The notes below the pieces were generated by a model. It had not been told where the DNA came from, did no database searches, and saw only the letters and a list, made by a program, of their open reading frames with translations. Shown one piece after another: positions 24,356 through 33,389 of a DNA stretch of 64,000 nucleotides. Numbering within the stretch: position 1 is the first letter of the stretch; every line of letters starts with the position of its first letter. Origin of the DNA: SG8-41 sp035649495 (GTDB lineage: Bacteria > Pseudomonadota > Gammaproteobacteria > Burkholderiales > SG8-41); assembly GCA_035649495.1 (NCBI GenBank), contig DASRJL010000043.1:1-64000 (forward strand), in the 5' to 3' direction. The position numbers and the translations under genes are program-made.

Positions 24356-24769
24356 CTTCACGGGCGCGGTACCGATCCACGGATGGTCGGCAATGTCGAA
24401 GAGGGCGTTTTCCGGCCCCTTGAACTTATCCGAGCGCTTTGGGCGGTAGTTTTTGGCCTTCTCGCCGGGATCCTCCGGCAGCTCGTCGTAGGCCACGCAG
24501 CCCGCCTCCAGGCATTTCTTCGCGGTGCCCTCCAGATCTTCGACATAGACGCCGAAGTGATGCGGGCCGGTGAAGTCCATCCCGCGATCGATCTGGTCCT
24601 GGCGAAACAGCAATATGGAAATGTTGATGTGACCGTCGGTCAGGACCACGCCGCGCGCCCGCGGGTTGTCGAGCCGCCGCACTTCCTCGAAGCCAAAAAC
24701 CTTCTTGTAGAACTCCGCCTGCTTTTCGGGATTCAGGCTGGCGATTGCGAGATGCTGGATACGGGCCAT
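24350..24769 (-). CDS. VOC/glyoxalase-family protein
   Basis: A 139-residue single-chain vicinal-oxygen-chelate fold: MARIQHLAIASLNPEKQAEF, YKKVFGFEEVRR, then GPHHFGVYVEDLEGTAKKCL and FDIADHPWIG. Likely metal ligands are H6 in the first repeat and a histidine and aspartate/glutamate in the second. An AAGGAG site precedes the ATG. It sits between MmgE/PrpD (75 nt) and a Bug receptor (18 nt), so it is a member of that five-gene operon. The reaction is probably an isomerisation, epimerisation or ring cleavage on the imported acid, but this is not known. Confidence 0.85.
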   Translation of the reverse strand: MARIQHLAIASLNPEKQAEFYKKVFGFEEVRRLDNPRARGVVLTDGHINISILLFRQDQIDRGMDFTGPHHFGVYVEDLEGTAKKCLEAGCVAYDELPEDPGEKAKNYRPKRSDKFKGPENALFDIADHPWIGTAPVKT

Positions 24770-24844
24770 GTGCTTGCTCCTTGCAGTTTGATTCGGGATC
24801 GTTATACCAGACTTGCCGGCGATCTCTTTCGGGGCGCGTAGCCG

Positions 24845-26245
24845 CTAGCGGCCTGGTACCACCGTGTCCACGATGCTGCGTACATCCGCTGCCGTTTCCA
24901 TGCGCATGATCGCATTCAACGCTGCATCGACCTGCGCCTCTTTCAGCACCGCGCCCGCGAGCATTCTGAACTTGTCGAACACCGCTTCCCTGGATTCCCA
25001 ATTGTAAGAGTCGCCGCGCCCGCCGTTCGCTTCCACGCGAGGGCAAGCGATGCGCTCCCCGTTCTTCAGCGTGACGGCGACGTCCCACCAGTGCGCGCCG
25101 CCGAGGGAGCGGTGCGGCCGGCCGGCCGTCTCCGGATCCTGCGTGATGTTCACCTTCTGCAGGAGATCCTGCACGGCGGGGCGCCGGGCGGCTTCGTCGG
25201 TGAAGCTGGAGAGATCGAGCTTCCCGCTATCGACGATCATGGACGCGACCGTATACCACGTGGAGAATTTGCCCTGCAGACCGCTCTTCGGCCAGCGCAA
25301 ATTCGGCGCCATGCACGAGGGCTCGTGTGTCGTCACGATATCCACCGACTGCACGTCCTCCGCCTTGATGGAACGCTTTTTGAAGAGATGCGTCATGGCC
25401 GTATTCGCGCCATGCGTTCCGCCGCAGCAAGGCCAGATCTTCATCGAGATGCCGTTGGCGACTTCCCGCCCGGTGCCCATCAGACCCCACGGGTTGCCGA
25501 GATGCCGCGGAATGTTGGAGAGATTCATCATCTCCTCGCCATAGACGGCCGCGTAGCCGAAGCGGTGCTCGATGATGTCCGGGTTCGCCTCGTAGCCTTT
25601 TTGCGCCATCTTGGCGGCGGTGACTGCCGCGCGGCAGGTATTGCCCGGGTGGAACGGTTTGGTCATCGTGCCGAAGTTGCCGCGCAATCCCGACGCCTGG
25701 GTCGCGCCGATCCCCAGCGCCATGCGCGCCTGCATCTCATCGAGGCCCAGCATTTTCGCCGCCGCGGCGGTGGACCCCAGCGTGCCGATGCTGGACGTGT
25801 TGTGCCAGCCTTTGCCGTAGTGATCGTGGCCCATGCTCTGGGTCACGGCAGTGGTGATGTCGAACCCGACGGCGTAAGCGAGCAGCGCCTGCTTGCCGCT
25901 CGTGTGCAGATCCTCGCCCAGCGCGAGCACGACGGGCATCAGCGTCACCGCCTGGTGGCCGGCGCCGTAATCGTCGAAATCTTCGGAATGTCCGAGCGTA
26001 CCGTTCGCCATCGCTGCATTGACGGCGTTCGTCTCGATGCGCGTTCCGAGGACTCTCGAGACCGGCTTGCCGCCGAGCTCGTCCACGAGACTGGTCATGA
26101 TCCTGCCCAGGGGGCGTGTCGTGCCGTAAATCGCGCAGCCGACCGCGTCGAGCAGGCACAGCTTTGCCAGATTCACCGCGGGGGTCGGAATGTCTTCGTA
26201 CTTTGCACCTGCGATGAACGCAGCCATGCGTTGTGTCGTGCCCAT
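24845..26245 (-). CDS. MmgE/PrpD-family protein (2-methylcitrate dehydratase-like)
   Basis: A 466-residue MmgE/PrpD protein, the fold of 2-methylcitrate dehydratase, cis-aconitate decarboxylase and related hydro-lyases. Seen: CLLDAVGCAIYGTTRPLGR, MANGTLGHSEDFDDYGAGHQ, KGWHNTSSIGTLGSTAAAAK, GNFGTMTKPFHPGNTCRAAV and KIWPCCGGTHGAN. The D-x-D-D and H residues of the family active site are present. It probably dehydrates or decarboxylates a hydroxylated tricarboxylic acid. It lies 40 nt downstream of the ICL/PEP-mutase gene, which suggests consecutive steps as in the methylcitrate route (dehydratase then lyase). Confidence 0.88.
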   Translation of the reverse strand: MGTTQRMAAFIAGAKYEDIPTPAVNLAKLCLLDAVGCAIYGTTRPLGRIMTSLVDELGGKPVSRVLGTRIETNAVNAAMANGTLGHSEDFDDYGAGHQAVTLMPVVLALGEDLHTSGKQALLAYAVGFDITTAVTQSMGHDHYGKGWHNTSSIGTLGSTAAAAKMLGLDEMQARMALGIGATQASGLRGNFGTMTKPFHPGNTCRAAVTAAKMAQKGYEANPDIIEHRFGYAAVYGEEMMNLSNIPRHLGNPWGLMGTGREVANGISMKIWPCCGGTHGANTAMTHLFKKRSIKAEDVQSVDIVTTHEPSCMAPNLRWPKSGLQGKFSTWYTVASMIVDSGKLDLSSFTDEAARRPAVQDLLQKVNITQDPETAGRPHRSLGGAHWWDVAVTLKNGERIACPRVEANGGRGDSYNWESREAVFDKFRMLAGAVLKEAQVDAALNAIMRMETAADVRSIVDTVVPGR

Positions 26246-26285
26246 CAGTTTCTCCCGTCGTAGGTTCGTCAGACCATCAGGCGTG

Positions 26286-27143
26286 CTACTTCATGTACTC
26301 CTTCTGCCATTTCTCGAATTCGTCGGTGCGGATGACCTGCCGGGCCAGCTCACGATCCGCCTCCTTTCCCTTCAGCTGGGCGGCATCGCCACCGTCCTTG
26401 AGGAATTTCAGCGTGTCATGGATAGCCTTCACCGCCACCAGGTAGGTGGGGTTACCCAACATGATGATCTTGACGTTGTGGTCCGAGCAGAATCTGGCGT
26501 CGTCCTTGACCTCACTCGGAGGAGCAAGAATCGTGATGGGAATATTCGGAACAGCCGTGTGAGTGGCCGCTATGTCCGCTTTGCTCTTCACTCCGGTCAG
26601 CATGAACGCCTCGGCGCCAGTCGCCGCATACGCCTTCATACGGTCGACAGCATGCTCGCGATCCTGACCCCAGGTGGCTGTGCGAGCGATGATCACCGTG
26701 GTGGGATCGGTGCGCGCGGCCACAGCGGCCTTCAGCTTGCCGACCTGAGTCGCGACAGGGTTGAGGCCCGGGTTCTCGACGCCAAACTGCCGGGGCACCA
26801 CATTGTCCTCGATCTCGATGCCCGAGACGCCGGCAGCCTCCAGTTCGCGCACACAGCGCCAGACATTGACCGCATTGCCGAACCCGTCCTCGGCGTCCAC
26901 CATGATCGGAATATCGGTGTTCCGGGTGATCCGGCGGATATGGTCCTGCACATCGGGGAGGGTGGAGATAACGATGTCGGGAGCGGCCAGATTGGATGCC
27001 TTGCCGACTGATCCGGATAAGACCAGGAGGTCATATCCGACGATCTGGGCGATACGCGCCGAAAGCGGGTCAAAGATATTGGCCGCCAGCGTGACAGTCG
27101 GTTTCCCCAGCAGCGCCCGGTACATCTCGTTTTTCCTGGACAT
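26286..27143 (-). CDS. Isocitrate lyase/PEP mutase-family (oxaloacetate decarboxylase-like)
   Basis: A 285-residue TIM-barrel of the ICL/PEP-mutase superfamily. NIFDPLSARIAQ is the substrate-binding start, MVDAEDGFGN supplies the Mg-binding acids (D83, E85, D86), and GIEIEDNVVPRQFG is the next acid pair. It lacks both the KKCGH loop of isocitrate/methylisocitrate lyases and the EDKxxxxxNS motif of PEP mutases. The P-R-Q-F-G segment is closest to oxaloacetate decarboxylase-type members. A C-C bond cleaving or decarboxylating role on an oxalo-acid is therefore most likely. First gene of the operon running to 22277. Confidence 0.8.
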   Translation of the reverse strand: MSRKNEMYRALLGKPTVTLAANIFDPLSARIAQIVGYDLLVLSGSVGKASNLAAPDIVISTLPDVQDHIRRITRNTDIPIMVDAEDGFGNAVNVWRCVRELEAAGVSGIEIEDNVVPRQFGVENPGLNPVATQVGKLKAAVAARTDPTTVIIARTATWGQDREHAVDRMKAYAATGAEAFMLTGVKSKADIAATHTAVPNIPITILAPPSEVKDDARFCSDHNVKIIMLGNPTYLVAVKAIHDTLKFLKDGGDAAQLKGKEADRELARQVIRTDEFEKWQKEYMK

Positions 27144-27346
27144 GCTATCTCTCGTTTCTGCGGAATCCCGCTATGGGTGCTTCGTAATCCGGGAGCGGTC
27201 AGGGCCTCCCCGTGGCATGATCATCGTCGCTGGATTGTCTCACGAGAGCGAAGCGGCACGCATCGCACGGAATCAACCGGCGGCCGTTCTTTCGAGCTCG
27301 CGCATGCTACAGTGAATCGGGCGCAGTCCTCGGCGGAGGGGTATCC

Positions 27347-28321
27347 ATGAATACCATGACCAGGAGCTTGCTCGCGGCCGCCGTGCTCGCGTACAACAGC
27401 GCGTCTGTCGCGCAGGATAAGCCGGGCGGGTATCCGGTTCGGCCCATCCGGCTCGTCATTTCGGGATCTCCCGGTGCGGGCGGCGACATGATGGCGCGCG
27501 CAGTAGCCCAGATGCTGACCGATGCCTGGGGCCAGAATGCCATCGTCGACAGCCGGCCTGGCGGCAGCGGCGTGATCGCCGTAGAGCTGGCCGCGAGATC
27601 GGCGCCTGACGGTTACACGTTGCTCAGCCTGGGGGACAACTTCATGCTTCTGGGTGCGCTGAAGCGCGTCCCGTTCGACGTGTTGAAGGCGTTCGATCCG
27701 GTCGTCCCCACATCCGCTCAGCCCTACGTCCTCCTTGCGAACCTGAACATGCCGGTCAAGTCGATCAAGGAGCTGGTCGCGTATTCGGCAACCCAGAGAG
27801 TCACCTACTCGGGATCATCAGGGGTTGGCGCCACGGTACATCTCGGCATGGAGCGATTCGCGCAGCTATCCGGCGCGAAATTGCTGTTCATACCGTACAA
27901 GGGAACCGCTCCCGGCGTCATTGCCGCCATGGCGGGCGAAATTCAAATGGTGGCCGCGAGCTCGATGGCTGCGACCGCCGCGATTAAGACCGGCAAGGTG
28001 CGCGCGTTGGCCGCCCTGGGTCTTACGCGTATACCGTCAATGCCGGACCTGCCGACGGTCGCCGAGCAGGGATTTCCCGGGTTCAAGATCACGAATCGCT
28101 ACGGTCTGCATGCGCCGGCGGGCACCCCACGCGCGATCGTCGCAGCGCTCAATCGCGTGGTGAGCGACGGGATGCATTCCCCGCAGATGAGGCAAAAGCT
28201 CGAGATCGAGGGAGCTCAACCGGCCGAACGCATGACGCCCGAGCAGCTCAAGGCAACGATCGCGCGCGAGTACGCCGAAGTGGAGCAGCAGGTGAAGCGG
28301 CTGAATATCAAGATTGAATAG
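27347..28321 (+). CDS. Bug/TctC-family periplasmic receptor
   Basis: A 324-residue receptor on the plus strand: signal peptide LLAAAVLAYNSASVAQ, YPVRPIRLVISGSPGAGGD, IVDSRPGGSG, APDGYTLLS, SGSSGVGATVHLGMERFAQ and PTVAEQGFPGFK. A GGAGGGG site precedes the ATG. It stands alone, divergent from the ICL-like operon and converging stop-to-stop with the deacetylase gene, with no base between them. The variant S-R-P-G-G in place of N-R-x-G-A and the motif RYGLHAPAGTP suggest a different ligand class from its neighbours. Confidence 0.92.
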   Translation: MNTMTRSLLAAAVLAYNSASVAQDKPGGYPVRPIRLVISGSPGAGGDMMARAVAQMLTDAWGQNAIVDSRPGGSGVIAVELAARSAPDGYTLLSLGDNFMLLGALKRVPFDVLKAFDPVVPTSAQPYVLLANLNMPVKSIKELVAYSATQRVTYSGSSGVGATVHLGMERFAQLSGAKLLFIPYKGTAPGVIAAMAGEIQMVAASSMAATAAIKTGKVRALAALGLTRIPSMPDLPTVAEQGFPGFKITNRYGLHAPAGTPRAIVAALNRVVSDGMHSPQMRQKLEIEGAQPAERMTPEQLKATIAREYAEVEQQVKRLNIKIE

Positions 28322-29209
28322 TCAGATCGACGCTTTCGAAGTGAGATACGCGCGCACGATCTCCTCGCCCGTCGCGAACCACACCCCGTCGTGACCTTTG
28401 ATGTAGGCGAGCGCCTTGTCGAGCGCGCCGATGCGGTGCGGCACGCCCGTCATGAAGGGATGCAGGCAGATCGCCATCACGCGCGCCGCTTCCGCCCCTT
28501 CGGCGTAAAGGACGTCGAAGGTATTCCGGATGATGTGGCCGAAATCCTCGCCGGTCGCGAAGCGATAGTAGACCTGCCCCGAATCGTTGACCTCGTACGA
28601 GTACGGCAGGTAGACGAGCTCCCTGCCGCCGGCCTTCATGCGGTACGGCTGGTCGTCGTTCACCCAGTCGGAAACATAGAGGTAGTCCTCCTCCGCGAGG
28701 TAATCGAGCGTGCCCCACGTCTCGGCGAGACCCGACCCGAGCCAACCGACCGGTCGCTTGCCGGTCGCTTCGGTCAGGCGCTTCGTGCAGTAGCGGATCA
28801 GCTCGCGCTCCTGCGCAGGATCGAGTGCCGTCAGCCGCGTGCTGTTCGTCTTGTTGTGCCCCATGAATTCCCAGCCGAGCTTGACCGCGTCCTCGATGAT
28901 CTGGGGGTGGTGATCGCAGATGTCGGCATTCGTCGTAGCCGTCGCCCGGATGCCGTGCTTCGTGAGCACATCCATCATCCTGAACACACCGACGCGGTTG
29001 CCGTAATCGCGCTGTCCCCACGCCCGCACCGTCGGTGCTTTATGCTCGTGCGCTTTCTCCCACGGGTGGCCGGCGAGCGGCGTCTCGAGCGAAAAAAACT
29101 CCAGGTTCGGGATCACCCAGACGGCGAGGCGCGCGCCATTCGGCCAGTTCCACTTCGACCTGCGGTTGATCGGCACGTACGGGAACGGGCCGTAGTCCAT
29201 CGGTTGCAT
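28322..29209 (-). CDS. Polysaccharide deacetylase-fold protein (PuuE allantoinase-like)
   Basis: A 295-residue NodB-fold protein of the sub-group that includes PuuE-type allantoinase. The pattern is YGPFPYVPINRRSKWNWPNG, RDYGNRVGVFRMMDVL, ATATTNADICDHHP, EFMGHNKTNSTRL and CLHPFMTGVPHRIGALD. The usual deacetylase metal triad D-H-H is only partly present: NAD and GHNKTN replace the common DD and H-S/T-x-x-H. It may therefore act without the standard metal, as PuuE-type enzymes are thought to. A GGGAGGG site precedes the ATG. It is the last gene of the seven-gene operon beginning at 34379. Confidence 0.8.
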   Translation of the reverse strand: MQPMDYGPFPYVPINRRSKWNWPNGARLAVWVIPNLEFFSLETPLAGHPWEKAHEHKAPTVRAWGQRDYGNRVGVFRMMDVLTKHGIRATATTNADICDHHPQIIEDAVKLGWEFMGHNKTNSTRLTALDPAQERELIRYCTKRLTEATGKRPVGWLGSGLAETWGTLDYLAEEDYLYVSDWVNDDQPYRMKAGGRELVYLPYSYEVNDSGQVYYRFATGEDFGHIIRNTFDVLYAEGAEAARVMAICLHPFMTGVPHRIGALDKALAYIKGHDGVWFATGEEIVRAYLTSKASI

Positions 29210-29225
29210 GGCATCCCTCCCTGGG

Positions 29226-30203
29226 TTACTCGAGCTTCGTGCCCGAGCGCTTGATGATGTCGCCCCACTTGGCGAGCTCGGCGCGCATGTACGCGGCGAA
29301 CTGTTCGGGCGTCGAATCGACGGGCTCGACGCCGAGCGTAGCGTAGCGTTCGACCATGTCGGGCGCGCGCATCGCTTTGGTGAGCTCAGCGTGCAGGCGA
29401 TCGACGACAGCCCGCGGCGTCGCTGAAGGCACGACGACCCCGTACCAGCCCGCGAGATCGTAGCCGGGTACGCCGGACTCCGCGATGGTCGGATATTCCG
29501 GATAAAGCTTCGAGCGGTGGGCGGTCGACGCCGCGAGGATCCGCAGCCTTCCCGTTTTGACGTACGGCACGAAAGGCGCCATGTCGGAGAACAGGATCTG
29601 GACCTGGCCTGCGATGAGGTCCGGCAGTGCGGCGCCGGCGCCTTTGTACGGCACGTGGACGAGATCGATCTTCGCCAGGTACTTCAGGTATTCGCCGCAA
29701 AGATGCAACGACGACCCGCTGCCCGAAGACGCGTAATTCAACTGTCCCGGACGCGCGCGTGCGAGCGCGATCAGCTCGCGCATGGTCTTCGCCGGCACCG
29801 AAGGGTGCACCGCCAGCAGAAACGAAGCGGTCGCCACCTGGATCACCGGCGCAACGTCGCGCATGAGATCGTAGGAAAGCTTCGGATAGAGGTTCGGGCT
29901 CACCGCGAGCGAGCTCGTGGAGCCGAAGTTGATCGTGTAACCGTCGGGCGCCGACCTGACGACGGCCTCGGTGCCGATCGTGCCTCCGGCGCCGGTGCGG
30001 TTATCGACGACGAACTGCTGCCCGGTGGCAGCCGAAAGCTTTTGCGAGTAGATGCGTCCGAGAATATCGGTCGTGCCGCCGGGCGCGAAAGCAACGACGA
30101 CCCGCACCGGCTTCGCTGGATACGTTTGGGCGGACGCAGTCGTCGCGACGACGGTGAGAAGCACCAGCAGAGCGCGCGTAGCGTTCACGCTGGTGATGAC
30201 CAT
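29226..30203 (-). CDS. Bug/TctC-family periplasmic receptor
   Basis: A 325-residue receptor: signal peptide LLVLLTVVATTASAQ, YPAKPVRVVVAFAPGGTTD, VVDNRTGAGGTIG, APDGYTI, HPSVPAKTMRELIALAR, RPGQLNYASSGSGSSLHL, HVPYKGAGAA and PTIAESGVPGYD. This is the classic form with the full PGGTTD and NRTGAGG motifs. The ATG at 30203 is chosen, and the longer frame overlaps the amidohydrolase gene. It is 29 nt after that gene and 16 nt before the deacetylase gene. Confidence 0.93.
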   Translation of the reverse strand: MVITSVNATRALLVLLTVVATTASAQTYPAKPVRVVVAFAPGGTTDILGRIYSQKLSAATGQQFVVDNRTGAGGTIGTEAVVRSAPDGYTINFGSTSSLAVSPNLYPKLSYDLMRDVAPVIQVATASFLLAVHPSVPAKTMRELIALARARPGQLNYASSGSGSSLHLCGEYLKYLAKIDLVHVPYKGAGAALPDLIAGQVQILFSDMAPFVPYVKTGRLRILAASTAHRSKLYPEYPTIAESGVPGYDLAGWYGVVVPSATPRAVVDRLHAELTKAMRAPDMVERYATLGVEPVDSTPEQFAAYMRAELAKWGDIIKRSGTKLE

Positions 30204-30232
30204 TGCGGAGTCGGCCAGGCAACGCCTGAGGG

Positions 30233-31270
30233 TCAGGCCGCCTGCAGCTCCACGATGCGCGGCAGTTCGTAGAGCTCCTGAACGTTCTGGCTCAGCAGCC
30301 GCTTCCTGGCGTCCTTCGGCAGATGGCCGAGATCCCGTTCGATCACCTCGCGCGACTTGGGCCACGTGGAATTGGGGTGAGGGTAGTCGTTCGACCACAT
30401 GAAGTTCTTCGTTCCCCACTGCCCCACGAGCATCCTCGAAGGCGGATCGTTGAAGAAGGTGGCGTAGATCTGCCGCTCGAAGTATTCACCCGGTTTGAGC
30501 TTCATCTGAGACTGGAGGTTGCCGCGCGACCAGTACTTGTCGTACTGGGAGAAGACAAACGGCAGCCAACTTACCTCGTTTTCGACGAGAACCAGCTTGA
30601 GACGGGGAAAACGCTCGAGCACCCCGCCGGCGATCAGGCCGCACAGCGCATTGGACGCATAGAGCAGCTTCTCGTTGACGGCGTGCGGAAGGTATACGTG
30701 CGCAACCCGATTGGGCGGCTGGCGTGGAAAGGGATACGGCACGCCCGTCAGGATGTGCATGCTGATCGGCATTCCGAGCTCCTGCGCAGCGGCCCACAGC
30801 CGCTCGTAGTGGTCGCCATGAAACGGCAGATCGGCAGGGGGAGCCTGCCAGATCATCGCGCCCCGCAGGCCGGCCTTCTTGCAGCGCTCCAATTCCTTCA
30901 CCGCGCTCGAAATGTCGAAGCACGCAAGATTGCCGATGCCGAACAGGCGATCGGGTGCGACCGAGCAATATTCGCTGATCCAGTCGTTGTAGACGCGAAA
31001 GCACGCCTCCTGCAACGCGGCATCGGTCAATCCGTACAGATCGAGGCAGAAGCTCGGGTAGAGAACCTCCCCGCTGACGCCGTCCTGCGCCATCTCCGTC
31101 AGTCGTGCCTGCGGATCGTGGCCGCCCGGTTGCGCCTGGAAGGCGCCGCCGACCTTCAGTTCGGGAAATAAGGGGGCCCTGTCCTGGAAGGATTGAGGCA
31201 ACCGCTTTTTCCACAACTGCGGATCCTCGATGACGTGTGAATCCGCGGAAAGCAGAAGTTCATCGCTCAT
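30233..31270 (-). CDS. Amidohydrolase-2/ACMSD-like hydrolase
   Basis: A 345-residue TIM-barrel amidohydrolase of the ACMSD-like decarboxylase/hydrolase group. MSDELLLSADSHVIED gives D10-x-H12. Blocks MISWQ..., GMPISMHILTGVPYP (metal-site histidine) and MWSNDYPHPNSTWP (terminal aspartate) are present. The fold includes IQ/PSFCLDLYGLTDAALQEA, the usual residue-count insertion. The ATG at 31270 is favoured by a GGAG site. The 525-codon frame extends into non-coding sequence. Decarboxylation or hydrolysis of a carboxylated ring product is likely, with substrate unknown. Confidence 0.82.
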   Translation of the reverse strand: MSDELLLSADSHVIEDPQLWKKRLPQSFQDRAPLFPELKVGGAFQAQPGGHDPQARLTEMAQDGVSGEVLYPSFCLDLYGLTDAALQEACFRVYNDWISEYCSVAPDRLFGIGNLACFDISSAVKELERCKKAGLRGAMIWQAPPADLPFHGDHYERLWAAAQELGMPISMHILTGVPYPFPRQPPNRVAHVYLPHAVNEKLLYASNALCGLIAGGVLERFPRLKLVLVENEVSWLPFVFSQYDKYWSRGNLQSQMKLKPGEYFERQIYATFFNDPPSRMLVGQWGTKNFMWSNDYPHPNSTWPKSREVIERDLGHLPKDARKRLLSQNVQELYELPRIVELQAA

Positions 31271-31412
31271 GCCGTCGCTCCATTGCGCGAAATATCGCCG
31301 TCGATTGTGTGCCTGTGCCACACTGATGTAAAGGCAGGAAATCCAATCCATGGATGGCATGAAGAACCCCTGGGTTGGTTCCCCGCAGATGGTGCAGCGG
31401 CTCCAGGTCGAG

Positions 31413-32216
31413 CTACCGGCTGTAGAACTTGCGGACGGTCTCGTCCGCAACCTTTTGCACGAAAGCCTTCGTGTCAGGGTCGATCGCGCCGAAGTAGTCG
31501 TAGGGGTTGCCGACCGGCGAGCGCTCGTAGAGGCTGGCGTACACCACGCTGGAGGCCAGGTACTGCCCTGCGAGGGTCGGGTGATACTCGTCGTAGCCCA
31601 CCTGCAGCTTGATGGCCGGCCGTTGCCGGTAGGCTTCCTGGAACGCGAGCCCCACCGGAATGATGAAAGCCCCCACTTCATTGCCGACGGACACCACCAT
31701 TTCGTCGAGCCTGCGCCCCAGCTCGGCGGGTGGGAGCGGGTCGCCGGGTTTTCCGTGGGGAGGGAGCCAGTACAGCGCGGTGCGCCCGCCGTGCTTCCTG
31801 ATGATGGCATCGAACTCGATCACCGTCTGCCGGTACTTTGCGCGGCCGGCATCCGTCATCCCGTCGCGAAAGTTTCCACCCAGCACGACGATCTGGAACG
31901 GCTCCTTTTTGTCCAGGTTGCCCGGTTTCAGATAATGCTCGAGCGGGTAGTGGTGAAGCGCTCCGGTGGTGATGTGCACCGACGTGTACCCCGGCCGCAG
32001 ATCGAGCGGCGGCGTAGCGGCGGCCGCGATGCGGTGCGTATGGGTCTGCAGTCCACCGCCGTAGTACATGATGCTGCTGCCGACGAAGAGCACGCGCAGC
32101 GGCGTATCGACCGGTGACTTTTTCACCACCGGGGCCTGCATTGCCTGGCCCATGGCGGCGGAAGAGAGCAGGGCAAGCGATGCTGTTGTCCACAGGGCGG
32201 CAATATGGCGTTTCAC
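31413..32216 (-). CDS. Secreted SGNH/GDSL-type hydrolase
   Basis: A 267-residue protein with a signal peptide (ALWTTASLALLSSAAMGQ), then LFVGSSIMYYGG (nucleophile serine in place of the GDS block), VVLGGNFRDG (block III Gly-Asn) and GYDEYHPTLAGQYLA (block V Asp-x-x-His). These match the SGNH hydrolase catalytic set, so it is probably a periplasmic esterase or sugar-acetyl esterase. Its GTG start at 32216 follows AGGAG. It is 31 nt after the TPP-enzyme beta gene. The 142-nt gap to the next gene is the largest in this operon. Confidence 0.8.
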   Translation of the reverse strand: MKRHIAALWTTASLALLSSAAMGQAMQAPVVKKSPVDTPLRVLFVGSSIMYYGGGLQTHTHRIAAAATPPLDLRPGYTSVHITTGALHHYPLEHYLKPGNLDKKEPFQIVVLGGNFRDGMTDAGRAKYRQTVIEFDAIIRKHGGRTALYWLPPHGKPGDPLPPAELGRRLDEMVVSVGNEVGAFIIPVGLAFQEAYRQRPAIKLQVGYDEYHPTLAGQYLASSVVYASLYERSPVGNPYDYFGAIDPDTKAFVQKVADETVRKFYSR

Positions 32217-32247
32217 TTCGGCGTCTCCTGACTGGCGTGCCTTGCCC

Positions 32248-32811
32248 TCACTTGCCTATCGCCGCCTTGAAGTTCTCGCGGGCGGCGGCGCCGTGCATGT
32301 AGGCGAAATCTTCGGGGTAAACGGCGCCCCGTTCGACCTTCAGGTCGACGAACACCGGCCCGGTCGCGCGCAGAATCGCGGGCAGCGCGGCATCCAGCGC
32401 CGCGAGATCGGAGAACTCGTGCGCGGCCTGGTAGCCCGCGGCCCGGGCGAGCCCGGCGAAATTCACCTTTCCCTTCCCGGGAATCGGATGTCCGCCATTC
32501 GCCTCGTAGGTGCCGTTCTCGCAGACGAAGTGCAGGAGATTCGCCGGGGCGGCGTTGGCGATGGTAACGAGGCTTCCCAGATTCATGAGGAGGCTGCCGT
32601 CTCCGTCGAGCACGATCACCCTGCGGTTCGGCAGCCCCAGCGCGAGGCCCAGCGCCAGGGAAGATGCCTGTCCCATGGCGCCCACGGAAATGAAGTTCGC
32701 TGCCTCCGGCTTGATCGCCAGCCACTCGAAGGCAGCCTGGTACACCGGCACCACGATTTCGTCGCGGTGGTGCTTTGCTATAACCTTCAGGCACTCGTCG
32801 CGCTTCATCAT
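32248..32811 (-). CDS. TPP-dependent decarboxylase, C-terminal (beta) subunit
   Basis: A 187-residue TPP enzyme half like the beta subunit of sulfopyruvate or phosphonopyruvate decarboxylase. FISVGAMGQASSLALGLALG precedes the TPP/Mg motif LDGDGSLLMN, and CENGTYEANGGHP is the second cofactor contact. By itself it cannot bind TPP without the alpha half encoded immediately upstream. The start codon overlaps the alpha gene's stop by 4 nt (ATGA), so the subunits are made in equal amounts. Confidence 0.87.
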   Translation of the reverse strand: MMKRDECLKVIAKHHRDEIVVPVYQAAFEWLAIKPEAANFISVGAMGQASSLALGLALGLPNRRVIVLDGDGSLLMNLGSLVTIANAAPANLLHFVCENGTYEANGGHPIPGKGKVNFAGLARAAGYQAAHEFSDLAALDAALPAILRATGPVFVDLKVERGAVYPEDFAYMHGAAARENFKAAIGK

Positions 32812-33332
32812 GCCGGAGTCCTCCCGATGAGCAACGCAAGCGGCGCACGGGTTGCATAGGCCCGTTCGATCGCCGTCGTGATGCGCGTTTCGTCGCCGGG
32901 GGCGTGCAGGAACTCGTGAGCCACCCCCATTGCGTCGAGCACCGGCTCGACGATGCGCACGCCGTATTTACGGGAGGATACCGGCGGGCTGCCGGATTCG
33001 TGGCCAAGCAGCCCGACCATCATCACCACCGGCAAGCCGTATTCGACGGCGATTCCCCGCAGGCTGTTCAGCGAGTCGAGGAGACCCGTCTGCTGCATCA
33101 GCAGCAGCGCGCGCTTGTCGCAGAACGAGAGCGCGGCGCAGATCGAGATGCCCTCGTCTTCCTTGCACACCCGCACCAGCTTGAGCGCCGGGTCGGCGGC
33201 GATCGGTCTCAGCACGGTCTCGCTGGTGACGCGATCGGGCACCGATACGACGAACTCGACGCCCGCGCGCTTGATCGCCTCGATGATGGCCGCCCCTGAG
33301 ATGCTGGGCGCCGGCACGACCGTCTGGTTCAT
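32808..33332 (-). CDS. TPP-dependent decarboxylase, N-terminal (alpha) subunit
   Basis: A 174-residue pyrimidine-binding half of a split TPP enzyme. KLVRVCKEDEGISICAALSF holds the catalytic Glu environment, followed by ALLLMQQTGLLDSLNSLRGI and GLPVVMMVGLLGHE. This split form is typical of ComD/ComE-type sulfopyruvate decarboxylase and related 2-oxoacid decarboxylases. An AGGAG site precedes the ATG. It pairs with the downstream beta gene. Here a 2-oxo acid released from the imported substrate is the likely target. Coenzyme M synthesis is unlikely in this context. Confidence 0.87.
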   Translation of the reverse strand: MNQTVVPAPSISGAAIIEAIKRAGVEFVVSVPDRVTSETVLRPIAADPALKLVRVCKEDEGISICAALSFCDKRALLLMQQTGLLDSLNSLRGIAVEYGLPVVMMVGLLGHESGSPPVSSRKYGVRIVEPVLDAMGVAHEFLHAPGDETRITTAIERAYATRAPLALLIGRTPA

Positions 33333-33389
33333 GGTGAACTCCTGCGCTGTCCCGAAAGATCTCTGCGCCGAATTATAGGCTCGCCGCGA

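Noticed and set aside
31270..31810. N-terminal extension of the amidohydrolase frame by 180 codons
   Set aside because: The extension is low-complexity and antisense to the SGNH gene. The family start and a GGAG site fit the ATG at 31270.
26286..33332. PEP-mutase-family gene plus phosphonopyruvate-decarboxylase-like pair as a phosphonate biosynthesis cluster
   Set aside because: The mutase motif EDKxxxxxNS is absent, the genes are in different operons, and the context is uptake and degradation.
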